A DNA stretch of 64,000 bases from an uncultured Bacteroidales bacterium. GTDB lineage: Bacteria; Bacteroidota; Bacteroidia; Bacteroidales; UBA932. The translations under genes and the position numbers were made by a program. The DNA lies in the NCBI GenBank assembly GCA_934725015.1, contig CAKVAS010000003.1, positions 246,629-310,628 of the forward strand, in the 5' to 3' direction. The notes below the pieces were generated by a model. The model made no database searches, had not been told where the DNA came from, and worked only from the letters and a program-made list of their open reading frames with translations. How positions within the stretch are numbered: the stretch's first letter is position 1; each line of letters begins with the position of its first letter. This document shows, one piece after another, positions 1-8,074 of the stretch.

Positions 1-2
1 TA

Positions 3-674
3 AGGCTGCCGTACGAGACCGATGCGGACTACAGCGGCTCCGGGTGCTGGCCGAAGATTCTCAGCCCGACCTGCCGTCTGACGGGAACGCGGACCATTGA
101 AACGGAGGACGGGAGCAAGGAGCAGGAAGTCGTTTCTTACGCGGGGCTCACGGACGCGAGCGTTTCGAGCGAGAACCAGGGCGACATCAACCGTTCCCTC
201 GACTGTTACCAGCCTGACGTGAGCCACCATATCCAGGAACTTCTCCGCCTGTCGAAGAAAGAGGGGGAGAGCGACGAGGAGTACGCGAAAAGGGTGTCCC
301 AGTATGACATCTGGATGCTGATAATGCACTCGGAGACAAACGAGACGACAAGCTCTTCGAGCAGTTCCTCCTATAACGACTATCTCAACGCCCTTGCCTA
401 CAGTTCCTACTACAACAGCCTCTACAACGGCTACGGAGGATATGGCTACGGCGGCTACGGCTACGGTTACGGAAGTTACGGCTATGGCAGCTACTACAAC
501 AACTACTACAACTACATGATGATGGCCGCCTATGCGTCCCAGTCCAGCACTTCGAGCGCCAGCACATCCACGGAGCTCGACAAGGACCGCTACTACAGCT
601 GCCGTCTCTACGGGCCGAAGTCCTCAACAAAGAAGCCTACGATGACGATTACCTATTCCTTCCCGACGGAATAG
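3..674 (+). CDS. C-terminal part of a Tyr/Gly-rich protein, possibly DUF4270-like (5' end outside window)
   Basis: The frame is open from the left edge to a TAA at 672-674, so only the last 223 residues are visible and the start lies outside. A methionine-like GTG at 219 is internal and not a credible start. The middle (about nt 364-540) is a low-complexity run made almost only of Tyr, Gly, Asn and Ser, with about 20 tyrosines in 54 residues. The end, with a CRLYGPKS block followed by a short beta-strand (MTITYSF), resembles the C-terminus of Bacteroidota DUF4270 lipoproteins, but that is a resemblance from memory. It could be any secreted beta-sandwich protein. It converges on acpP across a shared terminator. 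Confidence 0.6.
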   Translation, partial: RLPYETDADYSGSGCWPKILSPTCRLTGTRTIETEDGSKEQEVVSYAGLTDASVSSENQGDINRSLDCYQPDVSHHIQELLRLSKKEGESDEEYAKRVSQYDIWMLIMHSETNETTSSSSSSSYNDYLNALAYSSYYNSLYNGYGGYGYGGYGYGYGSYGYGSYYNNYYNYMMMAAYASQSSTSSASTSTELDKDRYYSCRLYGPKSSTKKPTMTITYSFPTE

Positions 675-727
675 GCGGGGCGGGGTGCCTAAAAGGCGGC
701 CTGCCGCGTTGCAGGGGGGAAAAACAA

Positions 728-767
728 AAAAAACGGACGGTCAGATTGATCGTCCGTTTTTTGAATT
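728..767. terminator. bidirectional intrinsic terminator
   Basis: A 12-bp perfect inverted repeat (728-739 with 751-762, arms AAAAAACGGACG and complement) has an 11-nt loop. One side is A-rich and the other T-rich. It lies between two convergent genes and can end transcription from both. Confidence 0.85.
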
Positions 768-781
768 TCGTTTCCGAAGAA

Positions 782-1033
782 TTATTTGCCTGATTTCTCA
801 GCCACTTTCTTCTCGACATAAGCGATTGCATCGGCAACTGTTGCTATCTTGCCTTCTGCCTCATCATCCGGTTCAAGACCGAACTTGGTTTCGAGAGCCA
901 TGATAAGATCGACGCTGTCAAGCGAATCAGCGCCAAGATCGTTAGTGAAGTTTGCGCTATCGGTGACCTCAGACGGTTCAACGCAGAGCTTGTCAACGAT
1001 GATTGCCTTTACTTCTTCTGCAATTGTGGACAT
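782..1033 (-). CDS. acpP: acyl carrier protein
   Basis: An 83-residue acidic protein of normal ACP length. It carries the phosphopantetheine attachment motif GADSLDSV, where the Ser after Asp is the prosthetic-group site. It carries growing acyl chains as 4'-phosphopantetheine thioesters through type II fatty acid synthesis in the cytoplasm. In many Bacteroidota acpP is followed by fabF and rnc; here it stands alone, ending at the terminator at 728-767. A well-matched promoter sits 91 nt upstream of the start. Identification is secure. Confidence 0.97.
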   Translation of the reverse strand: MSTIAEEVKAIIVDKLCVEPSEVTDSANFTNDLGADSLDSVDLIMALETKFGLEPDDEAEGKIATVADAIAYVEKKVAEKSGK

Positions 1034-1123
1034 AATTGATTCTTTTAAGTTATTATTTGTTCTTATAAATTCGTATGTTTTTCAACTCGCCTGCACTTAG
1101 GTTCCGATGCAGTGAAATCTTGG

Positions 1124-1155
1124 CAAAGTTAGAAAAAAAATATTAAATCGCCAAA
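1124..1155 (-). promoter_or_regulatory. promoter of acpP
   Basis: Read on the minus strand, TTTG (complement of CAAA at 1152-1155) and TAACTTTG (complement of 1124-1131) are separated by 20 nt. This matches the Bacteroidota housekeeping promoter. Confidence 0.75.
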
Positions 1156-1211
1156 ACGCGGCCAGAAGCGCGTCAGAGCCGGATTTTGCGGGAGTCTGAG
1201 TCGAACGGACA

Positions 1212-1243
1212 TTTGCAGAATGAGGAGATATGATATAACTTTG
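1212..1243 (+). promoter_or_regulatory. promoter of pnuC
   Basis: TTTG at 1212-1215 and TAACTTTG at 1236-1243 are separated by 20 nt. The predicted transcription start lies just upstream of the pnuC ATG at 1263, so the leader would be short. Confidence 0.75.
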
Positions 1244-1262
1244 CCGCAGTAAAAATGAATAT

Positions 1263-1958
1263 ATGGAAGGAAAACATATACTCGGTGGCTTCGACTGGTT
1301 TCTTATTGTCGGTGTCGTCATCTGCAACATCGTGTATTCGCTTATGACTGCATCCGCCGGCTTCGACGGTATCGGGTTCACTGCGGCTGTCGCCGGGATA
1401 GTCTGCGTCGTGCTCGCGGCCAAGGGCAGCATATGGAACTATGTGTTCGGAATCGTTCAGGTAAGCCTCTACGCCTACATTTCATGGAAATCGACGGCCT
1501 ACGGGAATGCGGCGGTGAATGCGCTGTACTACTTCCCGATGCAGTTCGTCGGATGGTGGCAGTGGAGCCGCAGGGGCGCGGGGACAGGGACGGACGCGGA
1601 GAATGCCGTGACCTCGCGCAGGCTCCCGGACAGGATGCGCGTACTGATTGGCTTAGGCATCGCGGCGCTGACGGTGGGGCTTGCGTTCATCCTGAGGCAC
1701 TTGGGGACCGAGCAGCCATGGATTGACGCGTTCACGACGGTGCTCTGCATCGCCGCGCAGGCTCTGATGACATTCGCGTTCGTGGAGCAGTGGTGGCTGT
1801 GGATCGTCTTTAATGTCTTCACGGTAATAATGTGGTCCGTCTTTGCGGCAAAGGGGACGGAACACTCCGTGCCCACGCTGATAATGTACGTCTTCTATCT
1901 CATGAATTCCGTGAACGGGCTCGTCAGCTGGCGCAGGCTTGGGCGAGAGAAATCATAA
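1263..1958 (+). CDS. pnuC: PnuC-type nicotinamide riboside transporter
   Basis: A 231-residue inner-membrane protein with about seven hydrophobic segments. Family hallmarks are the GSIWNYVFGIVQ segment near residues 58-69 and the aromatic FVGWWQW segment near residues 95-101. PnuC proteins move nicotinamide riboside (some move thiamine or riboflavin) by facilitated diffusion, with trapping by a cytoplasmic kinase. No NadR-type kinase gene or TPP riboswitch is visible nearby, so the substrate is not certain. The ATG at 1263 is supported by the promoter immediately upstream. The next gene, uvrC, starts 32 nt downstream and may be co-transcribed. Confidence 0.88.
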   Translation: MEGKHILGGFDWFLIVGVVICNIVYSLMTASAGFDGIGFTAAVAGIVCVVLAAKGSIWNYVFGIVQVSLYAYISWKSTAYGNAAVNALYYFPMQFVGWWQWSRRGAGTGTDAENAVTSRRLPDRMRVLIGLGIAALTVGLAFILRHLGTEQPWIDAFTTVLCIAAQALMTFAFVEQWWLWIVFNVFTVIMWSVFAAKGTEHSVPTLIMYVFYLMNSVNGLVSWRRLGREKS

Positions 1959-1990
1959 TGAGTCGATAATACATTGATATTCGGGGACAT

Positions 1991-3805
1991 ATGGACATAT
2001 CTGAAAAGAATCTGACGGTTCGGGAAAAGATTGCGCTGTTTCCGCATCAGCCGGGAGTATATCGCTACTACGACTCGGAGGGAAGCGTGATTTACGTCGG
2101 GAAGGCAAAGGACCTGCACAAGAGGGTGGCGCAGTACTTCGTGCCGCCGGAAAGGCTCACGCGCAAGACGGCGATAATGGTCTCGAAGATTGCCGACGCG
2201 CAGTATTCGGTCGTGGAGACGGAGGCGGACGCGCTGCTGCTGGAAAACAACCTCATAAAGCAGTACAAGCCGAAATACAACATACTCCTCAAGGACTCGA
2301 AGACCTACCCGTGGATATGCGTGAGCAACGACGAGTTCCCGAAGGTCTTTCTCACGCGAAGGCTCGTGCGGGACGGCTCGCGCTATTTCGGTCCCTATTC
2401 GAGCGTGATGCACGCGAGAACCCTGGTCGATTTGTTCCACGACATCTACCCCATACGGACCTGCAACAACAAAATCACTTCGGAGTCGATTCTTCGCGGC
2501 AAGACGCGCCCCTGCCTGAACTTCCACATCGGAAGATGCCGAGGATGCTGCTGCGGGGGAATTTCGAAGAAGGAATACGGCGACAATATCGAGGAGGTCG
2601 TGAGGCTGCTCCGTGGAGGCGGACGCGAGATGATTGCGCACTACCGCGAACTGATGACCGAAGCGGCGGAAAGGATGGACTTTGAGGCGGCGCAGGAATA
2701 CAAGGTGAAGATGCAGGCTCTGGACAAACACTACAGCAAGTCGCTCATCCAGAGTACGATGCCGGGAAGCTACGACGTGTTCTCGCTCGTGATTGACCCT
2801 GGCGAGGCCTTCGGGAACTTCATGAGGGTGGTGGATGGGTCCGTCGTGCAGTCGCTGAACCTCGGATTCAGGATGAACATCGAAGAGGAGCGGGAAACCG
2901 TGCTCGGAACATTCATTGGCGAAATCGAGGCCAAGTTCGGACGGCTGTCGCACGAGGTCATAGTGCCGTTCCTGCCCGACGTGGAGATTGACGGCGTGGA
3001 GTTCCGGATTCCCGTGCGCGGGGACAAGCTGGCGCTGCTGGAACTGAGCGCGAAGAACGCCAAGGAGATGAGGTTCAACGCCATGAAGCAGCGCGAGCAC
3101 ACGGACCCGGACAACTTCAGGATGAAGGTCATGGAGGAACTCCGCGACGCGCTCGGGATGAAGGAGCTGCCGCGGCACATCGAGTGCTTCGACAACTCGA
3201 ACATCCAGGGAACGAACCCGGTGGCCTCCTGCACGGTGTTCCGAGACGCGGCCCCGTCAAAGAAGGACTACAGGCATTTCAAGATTAAGACCGTGGTCGG
3301 GGCGAACGACTTCGCGTCCATGAAGGAGGTGGTGAACCGGCGCTATTCGAGGATGCTCGCCGAGGCTCCGGACGACCTCCCGCAGCTGATTGTCATAGAC
3401 GGAGGAAAGGGACAGCTCTCATCGGCCTACGAAGCGCTCTATGAATTAGGCCTCACGGACAAGCTGACGGTCATCGGACTTGCGAAGCGGCTTGAGGAGG
3501 TCATCAGAGTCGGAGACCCCTACCCTCTCTTCCTCGACATGAACTCGCAGGCATCCAAGGTACTGCGGCAAATCCGCGACGAGGCGCACCGCTTCGGCAT
3601 CACCTTCCACCGCAGCCTCCGCAGCAAGGCTCAGATTGAGTCGGCCCTCAGCAAAATCCCCGGCGTAGGTCCCAAGACCGAACAGCGCCTGATTCTGCAC
3701 TTCGGCTCCGTCGCCCGCATCGCCGCCGCCCCCGAAGAGGACATCGCCGCCCTCGTCGGCAAGTCCCTCGCCGCCAGAATAAAATCCGGACTCAGCAAGG
3801 AATAA
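1991..3805 (+). CDS. uvrC: excinuclease ABC subunit C
   Basis: A 604-residue protein of normal UvrC length. In order: an N-terminal GIY-YIG nuclease (GVYRYYDSEG and VIYVGKAKDL) for the 3' incision; a cysteine-rich block near residues 155-188 (TCNN, then CLNFHIGRCRGCCCG) like the iron-sulfur motif reported in UvrC; a UvrB-interacting UVR segment; an RNase H-like domain for the 5' incision (ECFDNSNIQG and VIDGGKGQL); and a C-terminal helix-hairpin-helix pair (IPGVGPKTEQRL). It acts in nucleotide excision repair with UvrA and UvrB, neither of which is in the window. It converges on the ribosomal operon across a terminator. Confidence 0.97.
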   Translation: MDISEKNLTVREKIALFPHQPGVYRYYDSEGSVIYVGKAKDLHKRVAQYFVPPERLTRKTAIMVSKIADAQYSVVETEADALLLENNLIKQYKPKYNILLKDSKTYPWICVSNDEFPKVFLTRRLVRDGSRYFGPYSSVMHARTLVDLFHDIYPIRTCNNKITSESILRGKTRPCLNFHIGRCRGCCCGGISKKEYGDNIEEVVRLLRGGGREMIAHYRELMTEAAERMDFEAAQEYKVKMQALDKHYSKSLIQSTMPGSYDVFSLVIDPGEAFGNFMRVVDGSVVQSLNLGFRMNIEEERETVLGTFIGEIEAKFGRLSHEVIVPFLPDVEIDGVEFRIPVRGDKLALLELSAKNAKEMRFNAMKQREHTDPDNFRMKVMEELRDALGMKELPRHIECFDNSNIQGTNPVASCTVFRDAAPSKKDYRHFKIKTVVGANDFASMKEVVNRRYSRMLAEAPDDLPQLIVIDGGKGQLSSAYEALYELGLTDKLTVIGLAKRLEEVIRVGDPYPLFLDMNSQASKVLRQIRDEAHRFGITFHRSLRSKAQIESALSKIPGVGPKTEQRLILHFGSVARIAAAPEEDIAALVGKSLAARIKSGLSKE

Positions 3806-3860
3806 GGTGCCCAAAAGCCTTTAAAGAAGGGCAAAATTCAGCAATCAATCACACAGAAAA

Positions 3861-3898
3861 AAAAGAAGCCAACTGGAAATTTCCAATTGGCTTCTTTT
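3861..3898. terminator. bidirectional terminator between uvrC and the ribosomal operon
   Basis: A long near-perfect palindrome (GAAGCCAA, one mismatch, TGGAAATTTCCA, TTGGCTTC) has A-rich sequence on one side and TTTT on the other. It separates uvrC (+) from rpsC (-). Confidence 0.85.
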
Positions 3899-3954
3899 CA
3901 AATATCTGAAATTAGGAGATGAAGAAAAAGATGAGATGCAAGGCGCAATGGGGA

Positions 3955-3995
3955 TTTCAACACCGGAGCAACCTCACGGTTGTGAGGATTTGAAA
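3955..3995 (-). repeat. dispersed hairpin repeat, family 2, copy 1
   Basis: On the minus strand it reads AATCCTCACAACC, then a 3-nt variable loop, then AGGTTGCT.CGGT. The outer arms are complementary (TTTCAA and TTGAAA). The same core is found at 41262-41302. It sits in the 3' untranslated region of the ribosomal protein operon. Confidence 0.6.
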
Positions 3996-4036
3996 TTCAC
4001 ATGCAACGAAGCAGGTCGCTTTTTCTTCGCTCCGTA

Positions 4037-4789
4037 TTACTTACGATCGCGATTTCTGCGGTCGCCGCGACGATCCCCGCGTCCTCCGCGACGCTCACCG
4101 CCACGGCCTGCGTTTCCGCTCTGTGCCTGCTGTGCAGCGATGCCTGCGTTAGGAGAGAGATCCTTCTTGCCATAGACCTCACCGTTGCAGATCCAGACCT
4201 TCACTCCGAGGACACCCACCTTGGTGTGAGCCTCCGCAAGCGCGTAGTCGATGTCCGCACGGAAGGTGTGAAGCGGTGTACGACCTTCCTTGATCATCTC
4301 GCTTCTCGCCATCTCGGCGCCGCCTACACGGCCGCTGATCTGAATCTTGATGCCCTCGGCTCCGACACGCATGGTGGAAGCGATGGCCATCTTGATTGCA
4401 CGGCGGTAGGAAACACGTCCCTCAATCTGACGCGCGATTGAATCAGCCACGATGTGAGCGTCAATCTCAGGCTTCTTGACCTCGTAGATGTTAATCTGGA
4501 CATCCTTTGAAGTCACCTTCTTGAGCTCTTCCTTGAGCTGATCCACAGCTGTGCCGCCCTTGCCGATGATGACACCCGGTCTTGCCGCGTGAATTGTCAC
4601 GGTGATGAGCTTGAGGGTTCTCTCGATTACAATCTTTGAAAGGCTTGCCTTCGCGAGACGGCTCTCAAGATACTTGCGGATCTTGTAGTCCTCGGCGATT
4701 TTCTCCGCATAGTTACCACCACACCAGTTAGAGTCCCAACCACGGGTGATACCGATTCTGTTGCTGATAGGATTTGTTTTCTGTCCCAT
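4037..4789 (-). CDS. rpsC: 30S ribosomal protein S3
   Basis: A 250-residue S3. The start is set at the ATG at 4789 because the family begins [13 protein letters not shown]; the upstream methionine would overlap rplV. The KH domain ([18 protein letters not shown]) and the C-terminal S3 domain are intact. The last 27 residues form an Arg/Gly-rich tail ([14 protein letters not shown] and similar). S3 lines the mRNA entry channel of the 30S subunit. It is the last gene of this operon: rplP, which normally follows, is absent and uvrC begins beyond the terminator. Confidence 0.97.
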   Translation of the reverse strand: MGQKTNPISNRIGITRGWDSNWCGGNYAEKIAEDYKIRKYLESRLAKASLSKIVIERTLKLITVTIHAARPGVIIGKGGTAVDQLKEELKKVTSKDVQINIYEVKKPEIDAHIVADSIARQIEGRVSYRRAIKMAIASTMRVGAEGIKIQISGRVGGAEMARSEMIKEGRTPLHTFRADIDYALAEAHTKVGVLGVKVWICNGEVYGKKDLSPNAGIAAQQAQSGNAGRGGERRGGRGDRRGDRRNRDRK

Positions 4790-4793
4790 ATTC

Positions 4794-5216
4794 TTATTCC
4801 TCCACTGTTGTTGATGGTTTCTTAACGTCAAGAATTACAGTAACGTGGTTGGAACGCTTGCGGATCCTGCCGGCCCTTCCCTGCGGGCAAGGACGGATTC
4901 TCTTGAGTGTGCGACCTTCATCGACCATGATGGTCTTGATATAAACATTACCGTTGTCGAGTTCCTTAGTGTTCTCCGGATTCTTGGCTTCCCAGTTGGC
5001 GATGGCGCTGCGAACGAGCGTCGAAAGCGTTACTGAAGCGTGCTTCTTGGAGAATTTGAGGATGTCGAGGGCGTGGTTCACTTCGACGCCGCGGATGATG
5101 TCTGCAACGAGACGCATCTTGCGCGGAGAAGTAGGAACGTCATTAGCCTTCGCTATGGCTGTCTGCCTCTTTATTTCTTTCTGCCTCTCGGCCATTTGTC
5201 TTTTACGAGCTCCCAT
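4794..5216 (-). CDS. rplV: 50S ribosomal protein L22
   Basis: A 140-residue L22, with the core starting near residue 25 ([19 protein letters not shown]) and the long hairpin ([20 protein letters not shown]) that reaches the peptide exit tunnel. The first ~22 residues are a basic extension also seen in other Bacteroidota. It lies 4 nt upstream of rpsC in one transcript. Confidence 0.96.
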   Translation of the reverse strand: MGARKRQMAERQKEIKRQTAIAKANDVPTSPRKMRLVADIIRGVEVNHALDILKFSKKHASVTLSTLVRSAIANWEAKNPENTKELDNGNVYIKTIMVDEGRTLKRIRPCPQGRAGRIRKRSNHVTVILDVKKPSTTVEE

Positions 5217-5236
5217 AATTACTTTCTCATTTAAAA

Positions 5237-5506
5237 TTATTTACGATTGCCCGAATGGCCTCTGAATGTTCTGGTAGGCGCGAACTCCCCGAGCTTGTGT
5301 CCGACCATGTTCTCAGTGACATAAACAGGAATAAACTTATTTCCGTTATGAACTGCGATGGTGTGACCGACGAAATCAGGAGAGATCATACTTGCACGTG
5401 ACCAAGTCTTGACAACCTCTTTCTTCATGCTACCCTCATTCATAGCAAGAATTCTCTTTTCAAGGGCTTCCTGAATATAAGGACCTTTTCTTAATGAACG
5501 ACTCAT
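5237..5506 (-). CDS. rpsS: 30S ribosomal protein S19
   Basis: An 89-residue S19 of normal size, with [12 protein letters not shown] at the N-terminus and the signature [16 protein letters not shown] at the C-terminus. It binds 16S rRNA in the head of the 30S subunit together with S13. It sits between rplB and rplV, as usual. Confidence 0.97.
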   Translation of the reverse strand: MSRSLRKGPYIQEALEKRILAMNEGSMKKEVVKTWSRASMISPDFVGHTIAVHNGNKFIPVYVTENMVGHKLGEFAPTRTFRGHSGNRK

Positions 5507-5527
5507 AATCTCTTAAGTTTTATTCCG

Positions 5528-6352
5528 TTATTTTTTCCTTCTCTCAATAATGAACTTATTTGAAGTAGCCTTAGGATTACGTGTCTTGTAGCCCTTAGCC
5601 GGCATGCCCTTGCGTGAACGCGGATGTCCACCGGATGCACGGCCTTCACCACCACCCATAGGGTGATCTACAGGGTTCATTACAACACCACGGTTGCGAG
5701 GACGACGGCCGAGCCATCTTCTGCGTCCCGCCTTTCCGTGCGACTCCAAATTGTGATCCGGATTTGACACTGTTCCGACAGTTGCACGGCAGGTGCAGAG
5801 TACCATGCGGGTCTCACCGGAAGGGAGACGGAGGATGGCGTAGTTGCCCTCACGTGCGGCGAGCTGTGCGTAAGTTCCGGCAGAACGTGCCATTGCGGCG
5901 CCCTGTCCCGGACGAAGCTCGATGTTGTGAACGAGTGTACCGAGCGGAATTTCCCCAAGAGGAAGAGTGTTGCCGACTTCAGGAGCGACTCCGGAGCCGG
6001 AAGCGATGACCTGACCGACCTTGAGTCCGTTAGGAGCGATGATGTACTTCTTCACTCCGTCCTCGTACTGCACGAGCGCGATGCGCGCGCTGCGGTTCGG
6101 GTCATATTCGATTGTCATGACTGTAGCCTTGCAGTCGTCCTTCGCGCGAAGGAAGTCGATTACACGGTACATCTTCTTGTGACCGCCGCCGATATAGCGC
6201 ATGGTCATCTTGCCCTGATTGTTGCGTCCGCCGGAGCTCTTGAGAGGTTCGAGGAGTGATTTCTCAGGTTTCTTGCAGGTAATGTCGTCGAATGCGCTGA
6301 TTACCTTGTTTCTCTGTCCCGGAGTTACCGGTTTGAATTTTCTTACTGCCAT
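5528..6352 (-). CDS. rplB: 50S ribosomal protein L2
   Basis: A 274-residue L2. The C-terminal signature [14 protein letters not shown], which contains the conserved His near the peptidyl transferase centre, is intact, followed by the basic tail ending in ERRKK. It binds 23S rRNA and is required for subunit association. It lies between rplW and rpsS. Confidence 0.97.
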   Translation of the reverse strand: MAVRKFKPVTPGQRNKVISAFDDITCKKPEKSLLEPLKSSGGRNNQGKMTMRYIGGGHKKMYRVIDFLRAKDDCKATVMTIEYDPNRSARIALVQYEDGVKKYIIAPNGLKVGQVIASGSGVAPEVGNTLPLGEIPLGTLVHNIELRPGQGAAMARSAGTYAQLAAREGNYAILRLPSGETRMVLCTCRATVGTVSNPDHNLESHGKAGRRRWLGRRPRNRGVVMNPVDHPMGGGEGRASGGHPRSRKGMPAKGYKTRNPKATSNKFIIERRKK

Positions 6353-6367
6353 AACCGTTTCCTCCCG

Positions 6368-6658
6368 TTAGATGTTGCTGTAGAAATCAATCTTGTCCTC
6401 GCCTGCAAGGGTCACGATAGCCTTCTTGTAGTGGTTCATGCGACCACGGAGCATACCGGCCTTGGTGTAGCGGGATTTCTTCTTGCCGTGATAGTTGATG
6501 GTGTTGACATCAGCAACAGTCACGTTGTAGGCCTGCTCTACGGCAGCCTTGATCTGAAGTTTGTTGGCCTCACGATCGACGATGAAGCCATAGCGGTTCA
6601 ACTTTTCGCCCAGAACCGTCATCTTTTCAGTTACTATTGGCTTAATTAAAATTCCCAT
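6368..6658 (-). CDS. rplW: 50S ribosomal protein L23
   Basis: A 96-residue L23 (starts MGILIKPIVTEKM; conserved core YGFIVDREANKLQIKAAVE). It sits at the tunnel exit, where it docks trigger factor and SRP. It lies between rplD and rplB with short spacers. Confidence 0.96.
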   Translation of the reverse strand: MGILIKPIVTEKMTVLGEKLNRYGFIVDREANKLQIKAAVEQAYNVTVADVNTINYHGKKKSRYTKAGMLRGRMNHYKKAIVTLAGEDKIDFYSNI

Positions 6659-6664
6659 CTCTTT

Positions 6665-7294
6665 TTAGCGTTTGATCCTTGCAGCAAGAATGTCCTGTAC
6701 GCCGTCGACGAGCACGAGTGAATTTGAGTTCATGATCGCGTAGGTGTTGATTTCGTCCACGGTGGTGACATTCACTTCAGGAAGGTTACGTGATGAAAGG
6801 TAAATGTTGTCGGAGTTTGAAGGAAGCACGAAGAGCACTTTCCTGTCACCGGCCTTGATGTTCTTGAGGATGCCGATGAACTCCTTGGTCTTAGGCGCGT
6901 CCATGGTGAACGGCTCGACGACAACGATTGCATTCTCCTGAGCCTTGTATGAAAGGGCTGAGAAACGCGCGAGCTGCTTGAGCTTCTTGTTGAGCTTGAA
7001 GCCGTAGAAGTGCGGCTTAGGACCGAACACGCGGCCACCGCCGACATAGATGTTCGCCTTCAAGCTGCCGTGACGAGCACCGCCTGAACCTTTCTGGCGG
7101 ATGAGCTTTCTTGTACTGTAGGCAACCTCGCTGCGGTCCTTTGTCTTGGCATTGCCGTGACGCTGGTTCGCAAGGAACTGCTTCACGTCGAGGTAAATCG
7201 CGTGATCGTTCGGAGTGATGCCGAAGATTTCGTCGTTGAGGACTACCTTCTTTCCGGATTCTGTTCCGTCAATCTTAATTACTGATAATTCCAT
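6665..7294 (-). CDS. rplD: 50S ribosomal protein L4
   Basis: A 209-residue L4 with the extended tunnel loop ([19 protein letters not shown]) and the globular C-terminal domain. In gammaproteobacteria L4 represses its own S10 operon. Whether that happens here is unknown, although the operon leader can fold (see 7959-7977). It is only 3 nt from rplC, consistent with translational coupling. Confidence 0.97.
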   Translation of the reverse strand: MELSVIKIDGTESGKKVVLNDEIFGITPNDHAIYLDVKQFLANQRHGNAKTKDRSEVAYSTRKLIRQKGSGGARHGSLKANIYVGGGRVFGPKPHFYGFKLNKKLKQLARFSALSYKAQENAIVVVEPFTMDAPKTKEFIGILKNIKAGDRKVLFVLPSNSDNIYLSSRNLPEVNVTTVDEINTYAIMNSNSLVLVDGVQDILAARIKR

Positions 7295-7297
7295 AGC

Positions 7298-7921
7298 TTA
7301 GTCCTCCAAAATTACATAAGAACCCTTTGCTCCAGGTACCGAACCCTTTACAACGATGAGGTTGTTCTCAGGGATGAGCTTGATTACCTGAAGGTTGAAC
7401 ACCTTAACTCTCTCATTGCCCATGTGGCCGGCCATACGCATTCCGGGGAACACGCGTGAAGGCCATGAGCAGGCGCCGAGAGAACCCGGGTGACGGAGAC
7501 GGTTGTGCTGGCCGTGTGTGGTGCCGCCGACTCCGGCGAAGCCGTGACGCTTCACGACTCCCTGAAATCCCTTACCCTTGGACGTTCCCACAACATCGAC
7601 ATAGGTGGTGTCCGCGAAGACATCAGTCAGCGTGAGAGTGTCGCCGAGCTTGAGATCCTGAGCGAAGTCCGCCTTGAACTCGACGAGCTTGCGCTTAGGG
7701 GTGGTTCCTGCCTTTTCAAAGTGCCCCTTGAGAGGCTTGCTGGCATGTTTCTCCGAGATTTCGTCATAGGCAAGCTGTACAGCGGCATAACCATCTTTCT
7801 CGACTGTACGAATTTGCGTGACAACACATGGACCAGCCTCAATAACGGTGCATGGAAGATTTTTTCCATCAGCACCGAAAACGGAAGTCATTCCGATTTT
7901 CTTTCCAATTAATCCAGGCAT
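7298..7921 (-). CDS. rplC: 50S ribosomal protein L3
   Basis: A 207-residue L3 ([15 protein letters not shown] at the start; central [15 protein letters not shown] and the [13 protein letters not shown] loop). It is one of the first proteins to bind 23S rRNA. Here it is the promoter-proximal gene of the operon. The usual first gene rpsJ is not upstream; a non-ribosomal lipoprotein gene ends 153 nt away. Confidence 0.97.
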   Translation of the reverse strand: MPGLIGKKIGMTSVFGADGKNLPCTVIEAGPCVVTQIRTVEKDGYAAVQLAYDEISEKHASKPLKGHFEKAGTTPKRKLVEFKADFAQDLKLGDTLTLTDVFADTTYVDVVGTSKGKGFQGVVKRHGFAGVGGTTHGQHNRLRHPGSLGACSWPSRVFPGMRMAGHMGNERVKVFNLQVIKLIPENNLIVVKGSVPGAKGSYVILED

Positions 7922-7958
7922 TGGTTGATTAATTAATTGATTATAAATACATTAAACT

Positions 7959-7977
7959 CCGCAAAGCCTTTTTGCGG
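7959..7977 (-). other. hairpin in the rplC leader
   Basis: A 7-bp perfect inverted repeat (CCGCAAA with TTTGCGG, 5-nt loop) lies at the predicted 5' end of the ribosomal mRNA, between the -7 element (7982-7989) and the rplC start. It could stabilise the transcript or take part in feedback control; the sequence alone does not show which. Confidence 0.4.
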
Positions 7978-7981
7978 GCTG

Positions 7982-8012
7982 CAAATATACGACTAAATTT
8001 TTATTTTTCAAT
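7982..8012 (-). promoter_or_regulatory. promoter of the rplC-rpsC operon
   Basis: On the minus strand TATATTTG (complement of 7982-7989) is preceded by a TTG-containing -33 element (complement of CAAT at 8009-8012) at 19 nt. The operon therefore appears to have its own promoter and is not read from an upstream fusA/rpsJ unit. Confidence 0.6.
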
Positions 8013-8074
8013 GGATTACGCGAAAATTCGCAAAATTTTTCAATTCCACGGATTAGGCGAAATCTTGATTTTTC

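Noticed and set aside
1034..1262. TPP or NAD-linked riboswitch upstream of pnuC
   Set aside because: The predicted start site leaves a leader of only about 15 nt, too short for a riboswitch, and no conserved core was seen.
1895..3178. A 427-residue open frame antisense to uvrC
   Set aside because: It mirrors codon use of uvrC in the opposite strand, has no family features, no start signals and is rich in His, Arg, Val and Leu as expected for antisense of a GC-rich gene.
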